Shown: piece by piece, positions 43,557-52,287 of the stretch
Layout of the letters: each line of letters opens with the position of its first letter
How positions within the stretch are numbered: position 1 is the first letter of the stretch
Origin: Frondihabitans sp. Leaf304
Lineage (GTDB): Bacteria > Actinomycetota > Actinomycetes > Actinomycetales > Microbacteriaceae
Direction of reading: 5' to 3'
Assembly: GCF_001423105.1 (NCBI RefSeq)
Contig: NZ_LMNV01000002.1
Span: 154,562 to 218,561 of the forward strand
DNA: 64,000 bases
Translations under genes and position numbers: made by a program
The notes under the pieces: model-generated
Seen by the model: the letters and a program-made list of their open reading frames with translations, nothing else
Told to the model about the DNA's origin: nothing
Database searches by the model: none

Positions 43557-44595
43557 GGGATGCCTTTCGTGAATCGGCGTGCTGAGTCGCGACTGCGCTG
43601 AGACGCTCGACGACGAGCTCGCGCACCCCCTCCGGTTCGACGACGCGCACCTCGGGCCCGAACGAGGCCAGCTCGTCGGCGAGGAGGAAGCGATCCGACC
43701 AGTGGATGGTCAGGGTGCCGTCGTCACCCCGGGTCGTGCCGCGGCGCTTCAGCAGTCGGGTCTCTGCATCGGAGGCGGGTTCGACCTCGACGACGGCCGT
43801 CTGTGCCGCCCACAGGTCTTCGAGGTCGGCGAGCGAGCGCTCGGCTGTCGCCTCCGGCGGGACCGTGACGCTCTCGTTCGTCACCGTGACTTCGCCGGTG
43901 ATCCGGGAGAGGAGGAACGTTCGCCAGCCGCCCGTCTCGGTGTCGATCGCCGAGCACATCCAGCGCCCCTGGAACTGGACGAGGGCATAGGGAACCACTC
44001 GCCGGGCCCGAGGAGCACTCTCGCCGGGCTTGAGGTAGTCGAACAGAACCACGGCCGACCGATCGAGGGCGGTGCGCAGCGGCTCGAACGCGGAGTCGCG
44101 CGAGCGAATTCTGGGGGCATAGTCGAGTTCGGGGACCGGGGCCGCCCCACCGAGGCTGCGGAGCTTGAGGAGGGCACGACGGGACTCCCCCGAGAGCGTC
44201 CCCTCGCGCCAGACCATGGCGGCGAGGGTTAGCAGGGCCGTCTCTTCGGACGAGAAGGCGATGTCGGTGGGGAGCTCGTAGTCGCCGCGGAGAATTCGGT
44301 AGCGGAGGTTCTGGTTGTTGCCGCTCGAACCGAGTTCTTCGATGGTCTCGAGGGGAACGCCGAGCTCGCGGATGTCGTCTTTGTCGCGCTCGAACTGTCG
44401 CTCGAGGGCGAGGTTGTCACCCCGGCTCCATCGTTGCCGGTAGCCCTGGACGGTCGAGAGGATCTCGGTCTTGGTCAGACCCGTGTCGGTGGCGAGCAAC
44501 GCCAGAACGAGACTGAACAGCCGCTCTTCAACCGGGACGCGTGGGGCGCGCCCAACGGGTCCGGCACTGGAGGAAGGAGTGGCTTTCTTCGGCAC
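43549..44595 (-). CDS. pafB: WYL-domain transcriptional regulator PafB
   Basis: Partner of PafC. 348 aa: N-terminal winged-helix region with RLFSLVLALLATDTGLTKTE and FERDKDDIRELGVPLE (typical PafB opening), WYL domain with RRVVPYALVQFQGRWMCSAI, and a WCX C terminus (RFLLADELASFGPEV). TAAGAT lies 7 nt before the GTG start, so it likely opens a pafB-pafC-tatA-tatC transcript without a leader. Confidence 0.9.
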   Translation of the reverse strand: MPKKATPSSSAGPVGRAPRVPVEERLFSLVLALLATDTGLTKTEILSTVQGYRQRWSRGDNLALERQFERDKDDIRELGVPLETIEELGSSGNNQNLRYRILRGDYELPTDIAFSSEETALLTLAAMVWREGTLSGESRRALLKLRSLGGAAPVPELDYAPRIRSRDSAFEPLRTALDRSAVVLFDYLKPGESAPRARRVVPYALVQFQGRWMCSAIDTETGGWRTFLLSRITGEVTVTNESVTVPPEATAERSLADLEDLWAAQTAVVEVEPASDAETRLLKRRGTTRGDDGTLTIHWSDRFLLADELASFGPEVRVVEPEGVRELVVERLSAVATQHADSRKASRG

Positions 44596-44602
44596 GAAAG
44601 GG

Positions 44603-44608
44603 ATCTTA
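44603..44608 (-). promoter_or_regulatory. -10 hexamer of pafB (leaderless)
   Basis: TAAGAT on the minus strand, 7 nt before the GTG at 44595. Confidence 0.5.
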
Positions 44609-44627
44609 GGTCAGCCGAGGCGGATCG

Positions 44628-45545
44628 TCAGAGCGATCCCAGAAGGTCGAATACGTAGACGAGGGTCGACGTGGAGCCACTCTCGGCCGTCGGCGGGATG
44701 ACGATCATGACCTGCGAGCCGACCCGCTGGCCGATCAGGGCTTTTCTCACGGTGCTGGGGATCTTGTCGGACGAGAGGTCGATCGTCGTCGCGGCGTCGC
44801 CGTTGACCCAGGTGGAGCCCTGAACGGTCGGCTCGGCCGCCCAGTCGACCGCGGTGAACTGCGCGACGGCGGTGGACTTCGCGGTGAGCTTCGCCCCGTT
44901 GCCCTTACGGACCAGCTGCACCTTCTCGGTCTTGGGAGCAGCGACGTCGGGGATGCTGATGCCGGGTGCGCCGTTGGCGGCGGTCACCACGGCCGGCATG
45001 TTGTTGACGCCGAACTGGAGGGCGCCGTCGGCCTTGGGAAGGAAGGCGCGGACGACGTCGATGACGGCGATGTAGGCCGGGCCCGACTTGTCGTCTTTCT
45101 TCGCCGTGGTGGAGCTGAGATCGCTGACCTTGACGGCGACGGCGATACGCGACCCGACCTGGGCGCACTCGAGCGCGTCGACGAGGGGGCCACCGGCGGT
45201 GGCACCGACGGTGACGGGGGCTGCGGCGGCGGCGTAGGGCTGGACCGCCTTGCCGGTCTCACCCGAGTACACGGCGAACTTGATCAGCGCGGGAGTGCCG
45301 TCGGTGAGGGTCTGGCCGTCGCCCTGCACGAGTGTGGAGACCTGGGTGTGCCGCGTGTTGATCGGCGTGGGGATCGTGACTTTGGTCGGCGCTTCACCGA
45401 CCGACCCGCTCGCCGAGACTACAGACGAGGCGTCGCCCGAGGCGGGGGTCGTGCAGCCGGCCGAACCGGGGGCGGAGCTCGTGGAGCAAGCGGTCAGCGT
45501 CGCCAGAAGCCCGGCAACAACGATCAGCGCGGGGATCTTGCGCAC
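44628..45545 (-). CDS. FKBP-like lipoprotein, probably degenerate
   Basis: 305-aa predicted lipoprotein (signal ending TLTAC, Cys20) with the same layout as its neighbour: an N-terminal half ending near VVRAFLPKADG, then an FKBP-like C-terminal half. The isomerase core residues are largely gone: no FD-x-S segment, no GW-x-x-GL tryptophan, no YG. Only the fold signature (VGSQVMIVIPP...LVYVFDLLG) remains. It looks like a paralogue of the downstream gene that lost catalysis. GTG start with GAGG 5 nt upstream. Confidence 0.75.
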   Translation of the reverse strand: MRKIPALIVVAGLLATLTACSTSSAPGSAGCTTPASGDASSVVSASGSVGEAPTKVTIPTPINTRHTQVSTLVQGDGQTLTDGTPALIKFAVYSGETGKAVQPYAAAAAPVTVGATAGGPLVDALECAQVGSRIAVAVKVSDLSSTTAKKDDKSGPAYIAVIDVVRAFLPKADGALQFGVNNMPAVVTAANGAPGISIPDVAAPKTEKVQLVRKGNGAKLTAKSTAVAQFTAVDWAAEPTVQGSTWVNGDAATTIDLSSDKIPSTVRKALIGQRVGSQVMIVIPPTAESGSTSTLVYVFDLLGSL

Positions 45546-45694
45546 GAATCCTCATTTCTTTACTGCACTTGAGAGAGCCGGCCCCTGAGGGCACGGCCCG
45601 TTCAGCCTATCGGGTGTTCGTGGGGGTCGAAGCCGCTGGTCACAGGCCCTTCGAGGGGCTGCGGCCGCGGCTCCGACCGCTCAGTCGCGACGGG

Positions 45695-46669
45695 TCACGA
45701 CACCTTGCCGAGCAGGTCGACGACGAACACGAGCGTCGAGTTGGCGGGAATCGAATCGCCCTGCGCGGTGGCTCCGTAGCCGTCGGCCGGAGGCACGACC
45801 AGCAGCACCTGGCTGCCGATCTTCTTGCCGGCGAGACCCTTGACCCAGCCGTCGATGAGCTGACCCGAGGTCAGGCTCCCGACGAAGGGCTGACCCTTGG
45901 CCCACGACGAATCGAATACCTTGCCGTTCTTGTAGAGCACGCCGGTGTACTGCATCATCACCGAGTCGCCCTCCTTGACGGTGGCGCCCGATCCCTCGAT
46001 GAGCGTGGTCGAGACGAGCTTGCTGGGAGCCTTCGTCTTCGGAACGGTGATCGTCGGGGCCCCGTCTTTGGCGAGGGTGACGGTGGGCTCGCCGGACACG
46101 GCCTTCTGCTTCTCGCCGGTCGCCCTCGAGGGGAACGCCTTCAGGATGTCGGCGACGAAGACGACGCTGTCTTTCGCGCCGATCTTGTAGTCGCTGATGC
46201 CCTGACCGTTCGTGGAGTCTTCGGGGCTGCCGGCGATCGCGACGCGGTCGCCGACGTGCGAGCACACGAAGCCCTCGCTGAGTGCGGCGAGGCTGGTGCC
46301 CGAGGCCGGCTTACCCGCGACCAGGTACGTACCGCCCTGCGTCGACGTGTAGGTCGAGGTGGCCTGCTTGCCCGTCGATCCGTTGTAGAGCGAGACCTGG
46401 AAGATGACCGGCTGGCCGCTCTTCACGAGGGCCCCGTCGCCCTTGACCAGCGTCGTCTTCTCGGTGGTCTTCGTCGATAGACCCTTGTCGAAGGTGACCT
46501 TGGGGGCCTTGCCCACGTCGCCGGTCGCCTTGATCGACTCGGAGACGCTGCCCGACGATGTGCCGCCCGAGCAGCTGGCGCTCGGCTCGGCGGAGGAGCA
46601 ACCGGCGAGCGACAGGGAGACGAGAGCCCCCACGGCGGCAGCGGCGGCGAGTGTCTTGGTGATCTTCAT
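45695..46669 (-). CDS. FKBP-type peptidyl-prolyl cis-trans isomerase lipoprotein
   Basis: 324-aa lipoprotein (SLSLAGC lipobox near residue 24). The C-terminal FKBP domain (about 225-324) is intact: YTGVLYKNGKVFDSSW, GQLIDGWVKGL, IPANSTLVFVVDLLG. It would fold exported proteins at prolines on the outer membrane face. The N-terminal half repeats a weaker FKBP-like module. ATG 46669 is used; GTG 46675, 6 nt after AGGA, is equally possible. Lies between trmI and the degenerate paralogue; in proteasome-bearing actinobacteria FKBP genes lie near pafA. Confidence 0.88.
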   Translation of the reverse strand: MKITKTLAAAAAVGALVSLSLAGCSSAEPSASCSGGTSSGSVSESIKATGDVGKAPKVTFDKGLSTKTTEKTTLVKGDGALVKSGQPVIFQVSLYNGSTGKQATSTYTSTQGGTYLVAGKPASGTSLAALSEGFVCSHVGDRVAIAGSPEDSTNGQGISDYKIGAKDSVVFVADILKAFPSRATGEKQKAVSGEPTVTLAKDGAPTITVPKTKAPSKLVSTTLIEGSGATVKEGDSVMMQYTGVLYKNGKVFDSSWAKGQPFVGSLTSGQLIDGWVKGLAGKKIGSQVLLVVPPADGYGATAQGDSIPANSTLVFVVDLLGKVS

Positions 46670-46677
46670 CTGCACGG

Positions 46678-47781
46678 TCAGTCCTGTTCGGTTGTGGTGG
46701 ACGGAGTCGGGAGGTCGGTGCCGGGCGCGCGAGCCTCGGATCCTTCGCTTGCGGGCCGAATCGCGTCGGCGCCGGCGACGGCCTTGGCCGCGGCGTCCTG
46801 AGCCTGCCTCGCAGTCTTGCGAAGCTTCTTCGCGGTGGCCGAACGCTCGCCGAGAGCGCCCGGAGTCCAGAGCTCGACATCTTCTTCGGAGTAGTCGGAC
46901 TTCGACGCGCGGCGCTTCAGCTGCGGGAGGACGGCCCCCGGGGCGAGACGACGGGCCGTCAAGAGGAAGCCGGTGTGCGCGATCATGCGGTGGTCGGGCC
47001 GAACGGCAAGGCCCTCGACGTGCCAGGACCGCACAAGCGTCTCGGAGGAGTCGGGTTCGGTGAAGCCGCCGAAGTGACGGAACGCCTCGGCCGTCCGGGA
47101 GAGCTGAGTGACGGTGGCCACGTAGCAGACCACCAGACCGCCGGGCTTGAGGGCCGTCGCGACCGCCTCGACGTTCTCCCACGGGGCGAGCATGTCGAGC
47201 ACCACGCGGTCGGCTGTTCCGGCCTCGACCACGCGGGGCAGTTCTTCTAGCAGATCGCCGACCGTGACCGACCAATTGCTGGGCGTGGCGCCGACGAAGC
47301 TCGTGACGTTGCCCCGCGCGACGTCGGCGAACTCTTCGCGGCGCTCGAACGAGGCGAGGCGACCCTCGGGGCCGATGGCGCGCAGCAGGGAGAGCGACAG
47401 GGCACCCGAGCCCACCCCCGCCTCGACGACGGTGGCTCCCGGGAAGATGTCGGCGAACGTGACGATCATCGCCGCGTCTTTCGGGTAGACGATCGCGGCG
47501 CCCCGGGGCATCGACATGACGAAGTCGGCGAGGAGCGGCCGAAGCGCGAGGTACTCATCGCCCGTCGTGCTGATGAGCACCGAGCCGTCGGGCAGGTCGA
47601 CGACGTCGTCGTGGCGGATGATGCCGCGGTGCGTGTGGAATTCGCCGCCGGGGGTCAGCGTGATGGTGTGCATGCGGCCCTTGGGCCCGGTCAGCTGCAC
47701 CTTGTCGCCCCAGAGGAACGGCCCGCTCTGCCGACGGAACTGGGCGTCCGCCTGCGAGGTGTCGGTCTGGTGGTCGGTCAT
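46678..47781 (-). CDS. trmI: tRNA (adenine-58-N1)-methyltransferase
   Basis: SAM-dependent enzyme that methylates A58 in the T-loop of tRNAs, as a tetramer. The 367-aa protein has the N-terminal barrel (GDKVQLTGPKGRMHTITL), SAM-binding VEAGVGSGALSLSLLRAIG, RLASFERREEFA and the catalytic-site LDMLAPW. About 80 residues at the C terminus are Ala-rich and probably disordered. The ATG overlaps the upstream HAD stop (ATGA). In M. tuberculosis the homologue (Rv2118c) lies in the same gene block. Confidence 0.93.
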   Translation of the reverse strand: MTDHQTDTSQADAQFRRQSGPFLWGDKVQLTGPKGRMHTITLTPGGEFHTHRGIIRHDDVVDLPDGSVLISTTGDEYLALRPLLADFVMSMPRGAAIVYPKDAAMIVTFADIFPGATVVEAGVGSGALSLSLLRAIGPEGRLASFERREEFADVARGNVTSFVGATPSNWSVTVGDLLEELPRVVEAGTADRVVLDMLAPWENVEAVATALKPGGLVVCYVATVTQLSRTAEAFRHFGGFTEPDSSETLVRSWHVEGLAVRPDHRMIAHTGFLLTARRLAPGAVLPQLKRRASKSDYSEEDVELWTPGALGERSATAKKLRKTARQAQDAAAKAVAGADAIRPASEGSEARAPGTDLPTPSTTTEQD

Positions 47782-48497
47782 GAGTCGCCTTCCGGGAGTA
47801 CGTCGAGCCCGCGGGCAGAGTGAAGGATCCGCGAGAGCTCGCTCAGCGAGACGTCACTCAGCGAGTGCCGGTGGGTGAACCCGCCGTCCTGCGGCAACGG
47901 TGCATGATGCTCGACTCCGATCGTCGCAGCGCCCGAGGCCATGGCCGCAGCGAGGCCGGTGGGGCTGTCTTCGATCGCGACGCAGTGCCGCGGGTCGACG
48001 CCGAGCTTCGCGGCCGCGGTGAGGTACGCCTCGGGGTGCGGCTTGCCGTGCTCGACCTCGTCACCGGCGACGACGAGGTCGAAGGCGGGGAAATCGATGA
48101 TTTCGACGATCTCGACGGCCATCCGCCGGAACGACATGGTCACGAGAGCCGTCGGGATGCCGGCGTCGCGCAGCTCGCGGAGGAGCTCGCGCGCACCCGG
48201 ACGCCACGGTACGTGGACGCGGACCCGCTCGAGCACGTCGTCCGTCATCCGGTCGATGATCTCTTGGGCCGTGAGGTCGACGCCGTGATCTTGGAGCACC
48301 TTGGCCGAGTGCCAGAGGCTCGAGCCGATCAGCGAGTCGCCGTCTTCCTGGCTCCAGACACCGTCGTGCTCGGCCACGAGAGCGACCTGTGACTCCTGCC
48401 AGTACGGCTCGGTGTCGACGAGCGTGCCGTCCATGTCCCACAGGACGGCGGCCGGGATGATCTCGGCGCGGAGGCGCTCTGCAGTCGAATCGGTCAC
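47778..48497 (-). CDS. HAD-superfamily phosphatase (beta-phosphoglucomutase/GPH-like)
   Basis: 239 aa. HAD motif I DMDGTLVDTEPYW near residue 20, motif II VTMS, motif III Lys in HGKPHPEAY, motif IV IEDSPTGLAAAMASG. The helical cap between motifs I and II is the C1 type of sugar-phosphate phosphatases. GTG at 48497 is chosen because TAGACT lies 8 nt upstream; the longer frame to 48554 would run past the promoter. Co-transcribed with trmI. Confidence 0.85.
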   Translation of the reverse strand: MTDSTAERLRAEIIPAAVLWDMDGTLVDTEPYWQESQVALVAEHDGVWSQEDGDSLIGSSLWHSAKVLQDHGVDLTAQEIIDRMTDDVLERVRVHVPWRPGARELLRELRDAGIPTALVTMSFRRMAVEIVEIIDFPAFDLVVAGDEVEHGKPHPEAYLTAAAKLGVDPRHCVAIEDSPTGLAAAMASGAATIGVEHHAPLPQDGGFTHRHSLSDVSLSELSRILHSARGLDVLPEGDS

Positions 48498-48505
48498 GAC
48501 AGGCG

Positions 48506-48511
48506 AGTCTA
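48506..48511 (-). promoter_or_regulatory. -10 hexamer of the HAD gene (leaderless)
   Basis: TAGACT on the minus strand, 8 nt before the GTG at 48497. Confidence 0.45.
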
Positions 48512-48624
48512 GAGCAGGGCGGTGACGCCGACGGGAGGTCCGGGACCGGGCCACTGCTGCTAGCGGCTATCGTGGAGAGCTGACGCGGAGGGCCGAACGA
48601 GGGTCTCCGCAGTAAAGGAGTCCG

Positions 48625-49545
48625 GTGTCGCCATCGTCACGATTCGCTGAGGGTCGACTGCTCGTCGTCGCCTTCGAAGGCTGGAACGACGCCGGAGAAG
48701 CCGCCAGCAACGTCGCCAGGTCACTCGTCGACACCCTCGAGATGACGACGCTCGCCGAGCTCGACGGTGAGGCGTACATCGACTACCAGTTCAATCGTCC
48801 GCAGGCCTCGCATGACGACGACGGCAGCGCCAGCCTCATCTGGCCGCGAATCCAGCTGCACGGCACGCCCCAGGTCGCCTCCCCCGTGATCGACATCTCC
48901 GGCGTCCTCGACACCGCCGACGGTCCTGCCGACGGAGGTCTCTTCGTGCTGCTCGGCGCCGAGCCCTCGCGCAGCTGGCGCAGCTTCGCCGCCGAGATCG
49001 TCGACCTGGTCGACGTGCACGACATCACGGGTGTGGTCTTTCTCGGCGCGATGCTCGCCGATGTGCCCCACACCCGGCCGATCTCGATCTTCGTCGGCAG
49101 CGAAAACGCCGACGTCCGTCAAGAGTTCGACGTCGAGCGCTCCACCTATGAGGGGCCCGTCGGCATCCTCTCCGTACTCGGGCACGCCCTCGAGGCAGCG
49201 TCGATCCCGACCCTGTCCATCTGGGCGTCCGTGCCGCACTACGTGCACAACGCCCCCTCCCCCAAGGCCTCCCTCGCGATCCTCGACAAGGTCGCCGAGA
49301 TCACCGGTGTGGTCATCCCCCGAGACGAGCTCGTCGACGAGGCATCGGCCTGGGAATCCGGCATCGACGCGCTCGCGGCCGACGACGAAGACATGGCCGG
49401 CTACATCGAGCAGCTCGAACAGGCCCGCGACACGGTCGACTCCCCCGAGGCCAGCGGTGAGGCGATCGCGCAGGAGTTCGAGCAGTACCTCCGCAAGCGC
49501 GACGGCAAAAGCGGCGACGAGCCCTGGCGGCCGCCCGCGGTGTGA
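48625..49545 (+). CDS. PAC2 (proteasome assembly chaperone 2) family protein
   Basis: 306-aa member of the PAC2/DUF75 family; mycobacterial homologue Rv2125. Opening RLLVVAFEGWNDAGEAASN, then IDYQFNRP, LIWPRIQLH and FVLLGAEPSRSWR are family signatures; the C-terminal 60 residues are helical. Role in bacteria is not established. AAAGGAG precedes a GTG start. The proteasome itself is not encoded in this window. It is divergent from the HAD gene and converges on the kinase-mshC operon. Confidence 0.88.
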   Translation: MSPSSRFAEGRLLVVAFEGWNDAGEAASNVARSLVDTLEMTTLAELDGEAYIDYQFNRPQASHDDDGSASLIWPRIQLHGTPQVASPVIDISGVLDTADGPADGGLFVLLGAEPSRSWRSFAAEIVDLVDVHDITGVVFLGAMLADVPHTRPISIFVGSENADVRQEFDVERSTYEGPVGILSVLGHALEAASIPTLSIWASVPHYVHNAPSPKASLAILDKVAEITGVVIPRDELVDEASAWESGIDALAADDEDMAGYIEQLEQARDTVDSPEASGEAIAQEFEQYLRKRDGKSGDEPWRPPAV

Positions 49546-49599
49546 CACCGTGGATCGCTGGCGCGGCCGTCAGCGACCCGCCGCGAGGGCAGGCCGGAC

Positions 49600-50178
49600 C
49601 TACGAGTCGCGCTGGTCGGCCCGGTGGGTGCCGGCCGCGAAGACGAACTGCTCCACCTCATGCCGCGAGCGAAGACGTATGACCTGCAGGTGCGGGTGCG
49701 ACCGCGCGAGCCGGGCACCGAGGTCGCGGTATTTGCGGCGAGTGCGAACGGACCAGCGGATGATGTGCTCCGGGTCGGTGAGGATCGCGCTGAGGGGGCC
49801 TTCGATGTTGCCGTTCCAGAGCGGCTGTCGCCGGATCCTGCGCGTCAGAGTGCGACGAACCACCCGGGCGAAGACCAGCCGATAGGGCAGGTCGAGCCAC
49901 ACCAGCGTGTCGGCGCGCTCGGCCAGCAGTGCGCGAGCGGATTCGTACTGCCACTCGGTGATCCACCGGTCGCCGCTGCTGAACGCCTCGATGTCGGCGA
50001 CGAATTCCTCGCGCGGTGTCCAGTTCGGGCCGTGGAAGAGGGCGTCCAGTTCGACGTAGTCGAGGCCGAGGATCCGGGCGAGGCGCCTCGCGAGAGTCGA
50101 TTTGCCGGCCCCCGACACGCCTGCCACCAGCACTCGGCGTGGGCTCGTGGGGAGAGCGTCGAGGGGCCTGAGCGTCAT
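49600..50178 (-). CDS. P-loop kinase-like ATPase (FlaR/adenylate-kinase-like)
   Basis: 192 aa. Walker A GVSGAGKST at about residues 20-28 and LDYVELDALFHGPNW follow the pattern of small P-loop proteins annotated as topology-modulation or adenylate-kinase-like. LVWLDLPYRLVFARVVRRTL is the equivalent of Walker B plus lid arginines. Function unknown. 15 nt after mshC in the same operon. Confidence 0.75.
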   Translation of the reverse strand: MTLRPLDALPTSPRRVLVAGVSGAGKSTLARRLARILGLDYVELDALFHGPNWTPREEFVADIEAFSSGDRWITEWQYESARALLAERADTLVWLDLPYRLVFARVVRRTLTRRIRRQPLWNGNIEGPLSAILTDPEHIIRWSVRTRRKYRDLGARLARSHPHLQVIRLRSRHEVEQFVFAAGTHRADQRDS

Positions 50179-50193
50179 GCCGAGAACCCGCTG

Positions 50194-51432
50194 TCAGGCC
50201 GAGACGCGGATGCCGAGAAGAGCATCGACAGCCTCCACGTCGATCGATGACGGCGCCTCGCCGGACGCCACCGCGCGTTCGACCGCCGCGATGGCACCGG
50301 GTGTGTCGAGGTCGTCGGCGAGGTGGCGGCGCAATTCGGTGAGGAGCGGTGTGACCTCGGTGCCATCGACGGCTCGCGCGGCCCACCGCTGCCACTCGGC
50401 GAGGCGTGCGACGGCCGTGAGAAGGGAGTCGTCGAACCACTCCCAGTCACTCCGGTAGTGGTGGTCGAGCAGCGCGAGCCGGATGGCACGGGCGTCGACT
50501 CCCGAGGCCACAAGCTGGGAGACCTTCACGAGGTTGCCGAGCGACTTCGACATCTTCTCGCCCTGATACGCGACCATGCCCGAGTGGGCGTAGTGCGAGG
50601 CGAACGTCTCACCGGTCAGTGCCGTGCCGTGGGCCGCGCTCATCTCGTGGTGCGGAAAAATGAGGTCGGAGCCGCCGCCGTTCACCGACACCGGCAGAGC
50701 CAGGTGGTCGAGGGCGATCACCGAGCACTCGATGTGCCAGCCGGGGCGTCCGTCGCCGACGGCGCTCGGCCACGAGGGCTCGCCGTCGCGGGCGGAACGC
50801 CACAGCAGCGGGTCGAGGACGTTGTGCTTGCCGGGTCGCTCCGGGTCTCCCCCGCGCTCGGAGAAGAACCGCAGCATGTCGCCCGCGCCGAGACGGCTTT
50901 CGAGACCGAGATGCCACGCCGTCTCGGATCCTGCCCTGTCGACATCGAAGTAGACGTCGTCACCCGCGGTCGAATCGGGTGTGTCGACCCGGTAGGCGAA
51001 GCCGTCGGCGAGGAGCTTCGCGACGGCCTCGCCGATGGGCTCGATGACGTCGGTGACGGCCACGAAGTGGTCGGGCGGGCTCACACGGAGGTGCTCCATG
51101 TCGGAGCGGAACAGGTCGGTCTGCGAGGCCGCGAGCTCACGCCAGTCGACGCCGGTGGCTGTCGCGCGCTCGAGCAACGGGTCGTCGACGTCGGTCGTGT
51201 TCTGCGCGTAGACGACCTCGACGCCCGCATCGCGCCAGACCCGCCCGAGCGTGTCGAAGGCGAGATACGTGTTGGCGTGACCGAGGTGGGTGGCGTCGTA
51301 CGGGGTGATCCCGCAGACGTAGAGGCGACCACCGTCGGTGACGTGCCGCCCGCCGGTGGCGGTGTCGAAGAGGTCGGGCGCGGATCCTTTGCCCGGAAGA
51401 ACCGGGATGACCGGGGCGTTCCAGGAGCGCAT
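50194..51432 (-). CDS. mshC: L-cysteine:1D-myo-inositol 2-amino-2-deoxy-D-glucopyranoside ligase
   Basis: Joins cysteine to GlcN-inositol with ATP in mycothiol synthesis. The 412-aa protein resembles cysteinyl-tRNA synthetase without the tRNA-binding C-terminal domain, which is the MshC hallmark. YVCGITPYDATHLGHANTY (zinc Cys and HxGH), GWHIECS, IFPHHEMSAAHG (zinc site) and the KMSKS loop are present. The opening MRSWNAP-x-x-PVLPG is MshC-specific. Its ATG overlaps the uppP stop (TGATG). Supports an actinobacterial, mycothiol-making host. Confidence 0.95.
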   Translation of the reverse strand: MRSWNAPVIPVLPGKGSAPDLFDTATGGRHVTDGGRLYVCGITPYDATHLGHANTYLAFDTLGRVWRDAGVEVVYAQNTTDVDDPLLERATATGVDWRELAASQTDLFRSDMEHLRVSPPDHFVAVTDVIEPIGEAVAKLLADGFAYRVDTPDSTAGDDVYFDVDRAGSETAWHLGLESRLGAGDMLRFFSERGGDPERPGKHNVLDPLLWRSARDGEPSWPSAVGDGRPGWHIECSVIALDHLALPVSVNGGGSDLIFPHHEMSAAHGTALTGETFASHYAHSGMVAYQGEKMSKSLGNLVKVSQLVASGVDARAIRLALLDHHYRSDWEWFDDSLLTAVARLAEWQRWAARAVDGTEVTPLLTELRRHLADDLDTPGAIAAVERAVASGEAPSSIDVEAVDALLGIRVSA

Positions 51433-52271
51433 CAGCCGATGACCCCGACGCCGAGGAGGATGAACAGGACGATGCCGAGCAGGATCCGATAGATCACGAA
51501 GGGCAGGAAGCTCCGCTTCGAGATGTAGTTCATGAAGAAGGCGATGACGACGAAGCCGACCACGAACGAGACCACGGTCGCCGCGATGGTGGCGGGCCAG
51601 GTGAACTCGTTGGTGGCCCCGCCCGAGAGGGCCTGGTAGACCTCGAACAGCCCGGAGCCGAAGACGGCGGGGATCGCGAGGAGGAACGAGAAGCGGGCGG
51701 CCGCCGGACGGGTGTAGCCGAGTGCGAGGCCAGCCGATGTCGTGGCGCCCGAGCGCGAGACACCGGGCACCAGTGCGAGCACCTGCGCGATGCCGATCGC
51801 GATGCCGTGCCCCCACTTCATGTCTTCGAAGCGCGCGAGCTTTTTGCCGAAGATGTCGGCGGCGGCCAAGACCAGGCCGAAGACGATGAGCACGGTCGCG
51901 AGCAACCAGAGCGACCGGAACTCGTTCGCGATGAACTTCTGGGTGAGCACGCCGACGATGACGATGGGGAACGTGCCGATGATCACCAGCCAGCCCATCC
52001 GGACATCCTGGTCGCGCTTGTCGACCCGACCGAAGAGCGACCCGAACCACTTCGAGACGATGCGAGAAACGTCTTTCCAGAAGTAGATCAGCACCGCCAG
52101 CTCGGTGCCGAGCTGGATGATCGCGGTGAAAGCCGCGCCGGGATCGAACTCCTCGGCGCCGTGCGGGAAGAAGAGCGCGACGAGGCGGATGTGACCGCTC
52201 GACGAAATGGGGAGGAACTCCGTGAGGCCCTGGACGAGGCCGAGAAGGAGTGCCTGAAGAAGGTGTTCCAC
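51432..52271 (-). CDS. uppP: Undecaprenyl-diphosphatase (UppP/BacA)
   Basis: Recycles the lipid carrier for peptidoglycan and other surface polymers. The 279-aa protein has about eight helices and the two active-site boxes GLTEFLPISSSGH and PGVSRSGATTSAG. GTG at 52271 (VEHLLQALLLG) matches the usual family N terminus; upstream in-frame residues are not conserved. Conserved next to mshC in actinobacteria. Confidence 0.94.
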   Translation of the reverse strand: MEHLLQALLLGLVQGLTEFLPISSSGHIRLVALFFPHGAEEFDPGAAFTAIIQLGTELAVLIYFWKDVSRIVSKWFGSLFGRVDKRDQDVRMGWLVIIGTFPIVIVGVLTQKFIANEFRSLWLLATVLIVFGLVLAAADIFGKKLARFEDMKWGHGIAIGIAQVLALVPGVSRSGATTSAGLALGYTRPAAARFSFLLAIPAVFGSGLFEVYQALSGGATNEFTWPATIAATVVSFVVGFVVIAFFMNYISKRSFLPFVIYRILLGIVLFILLGVGVIG

Positions 52272-52287
52272 GTGAGGAAGGAGCCTC

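Noticed and set aside
45695-47275. 526-aa form of the FKBP lipoprotein
   Set aside because: The extension runs out of frame through trmI; the lipoprotein signal fixes the start near 46669.
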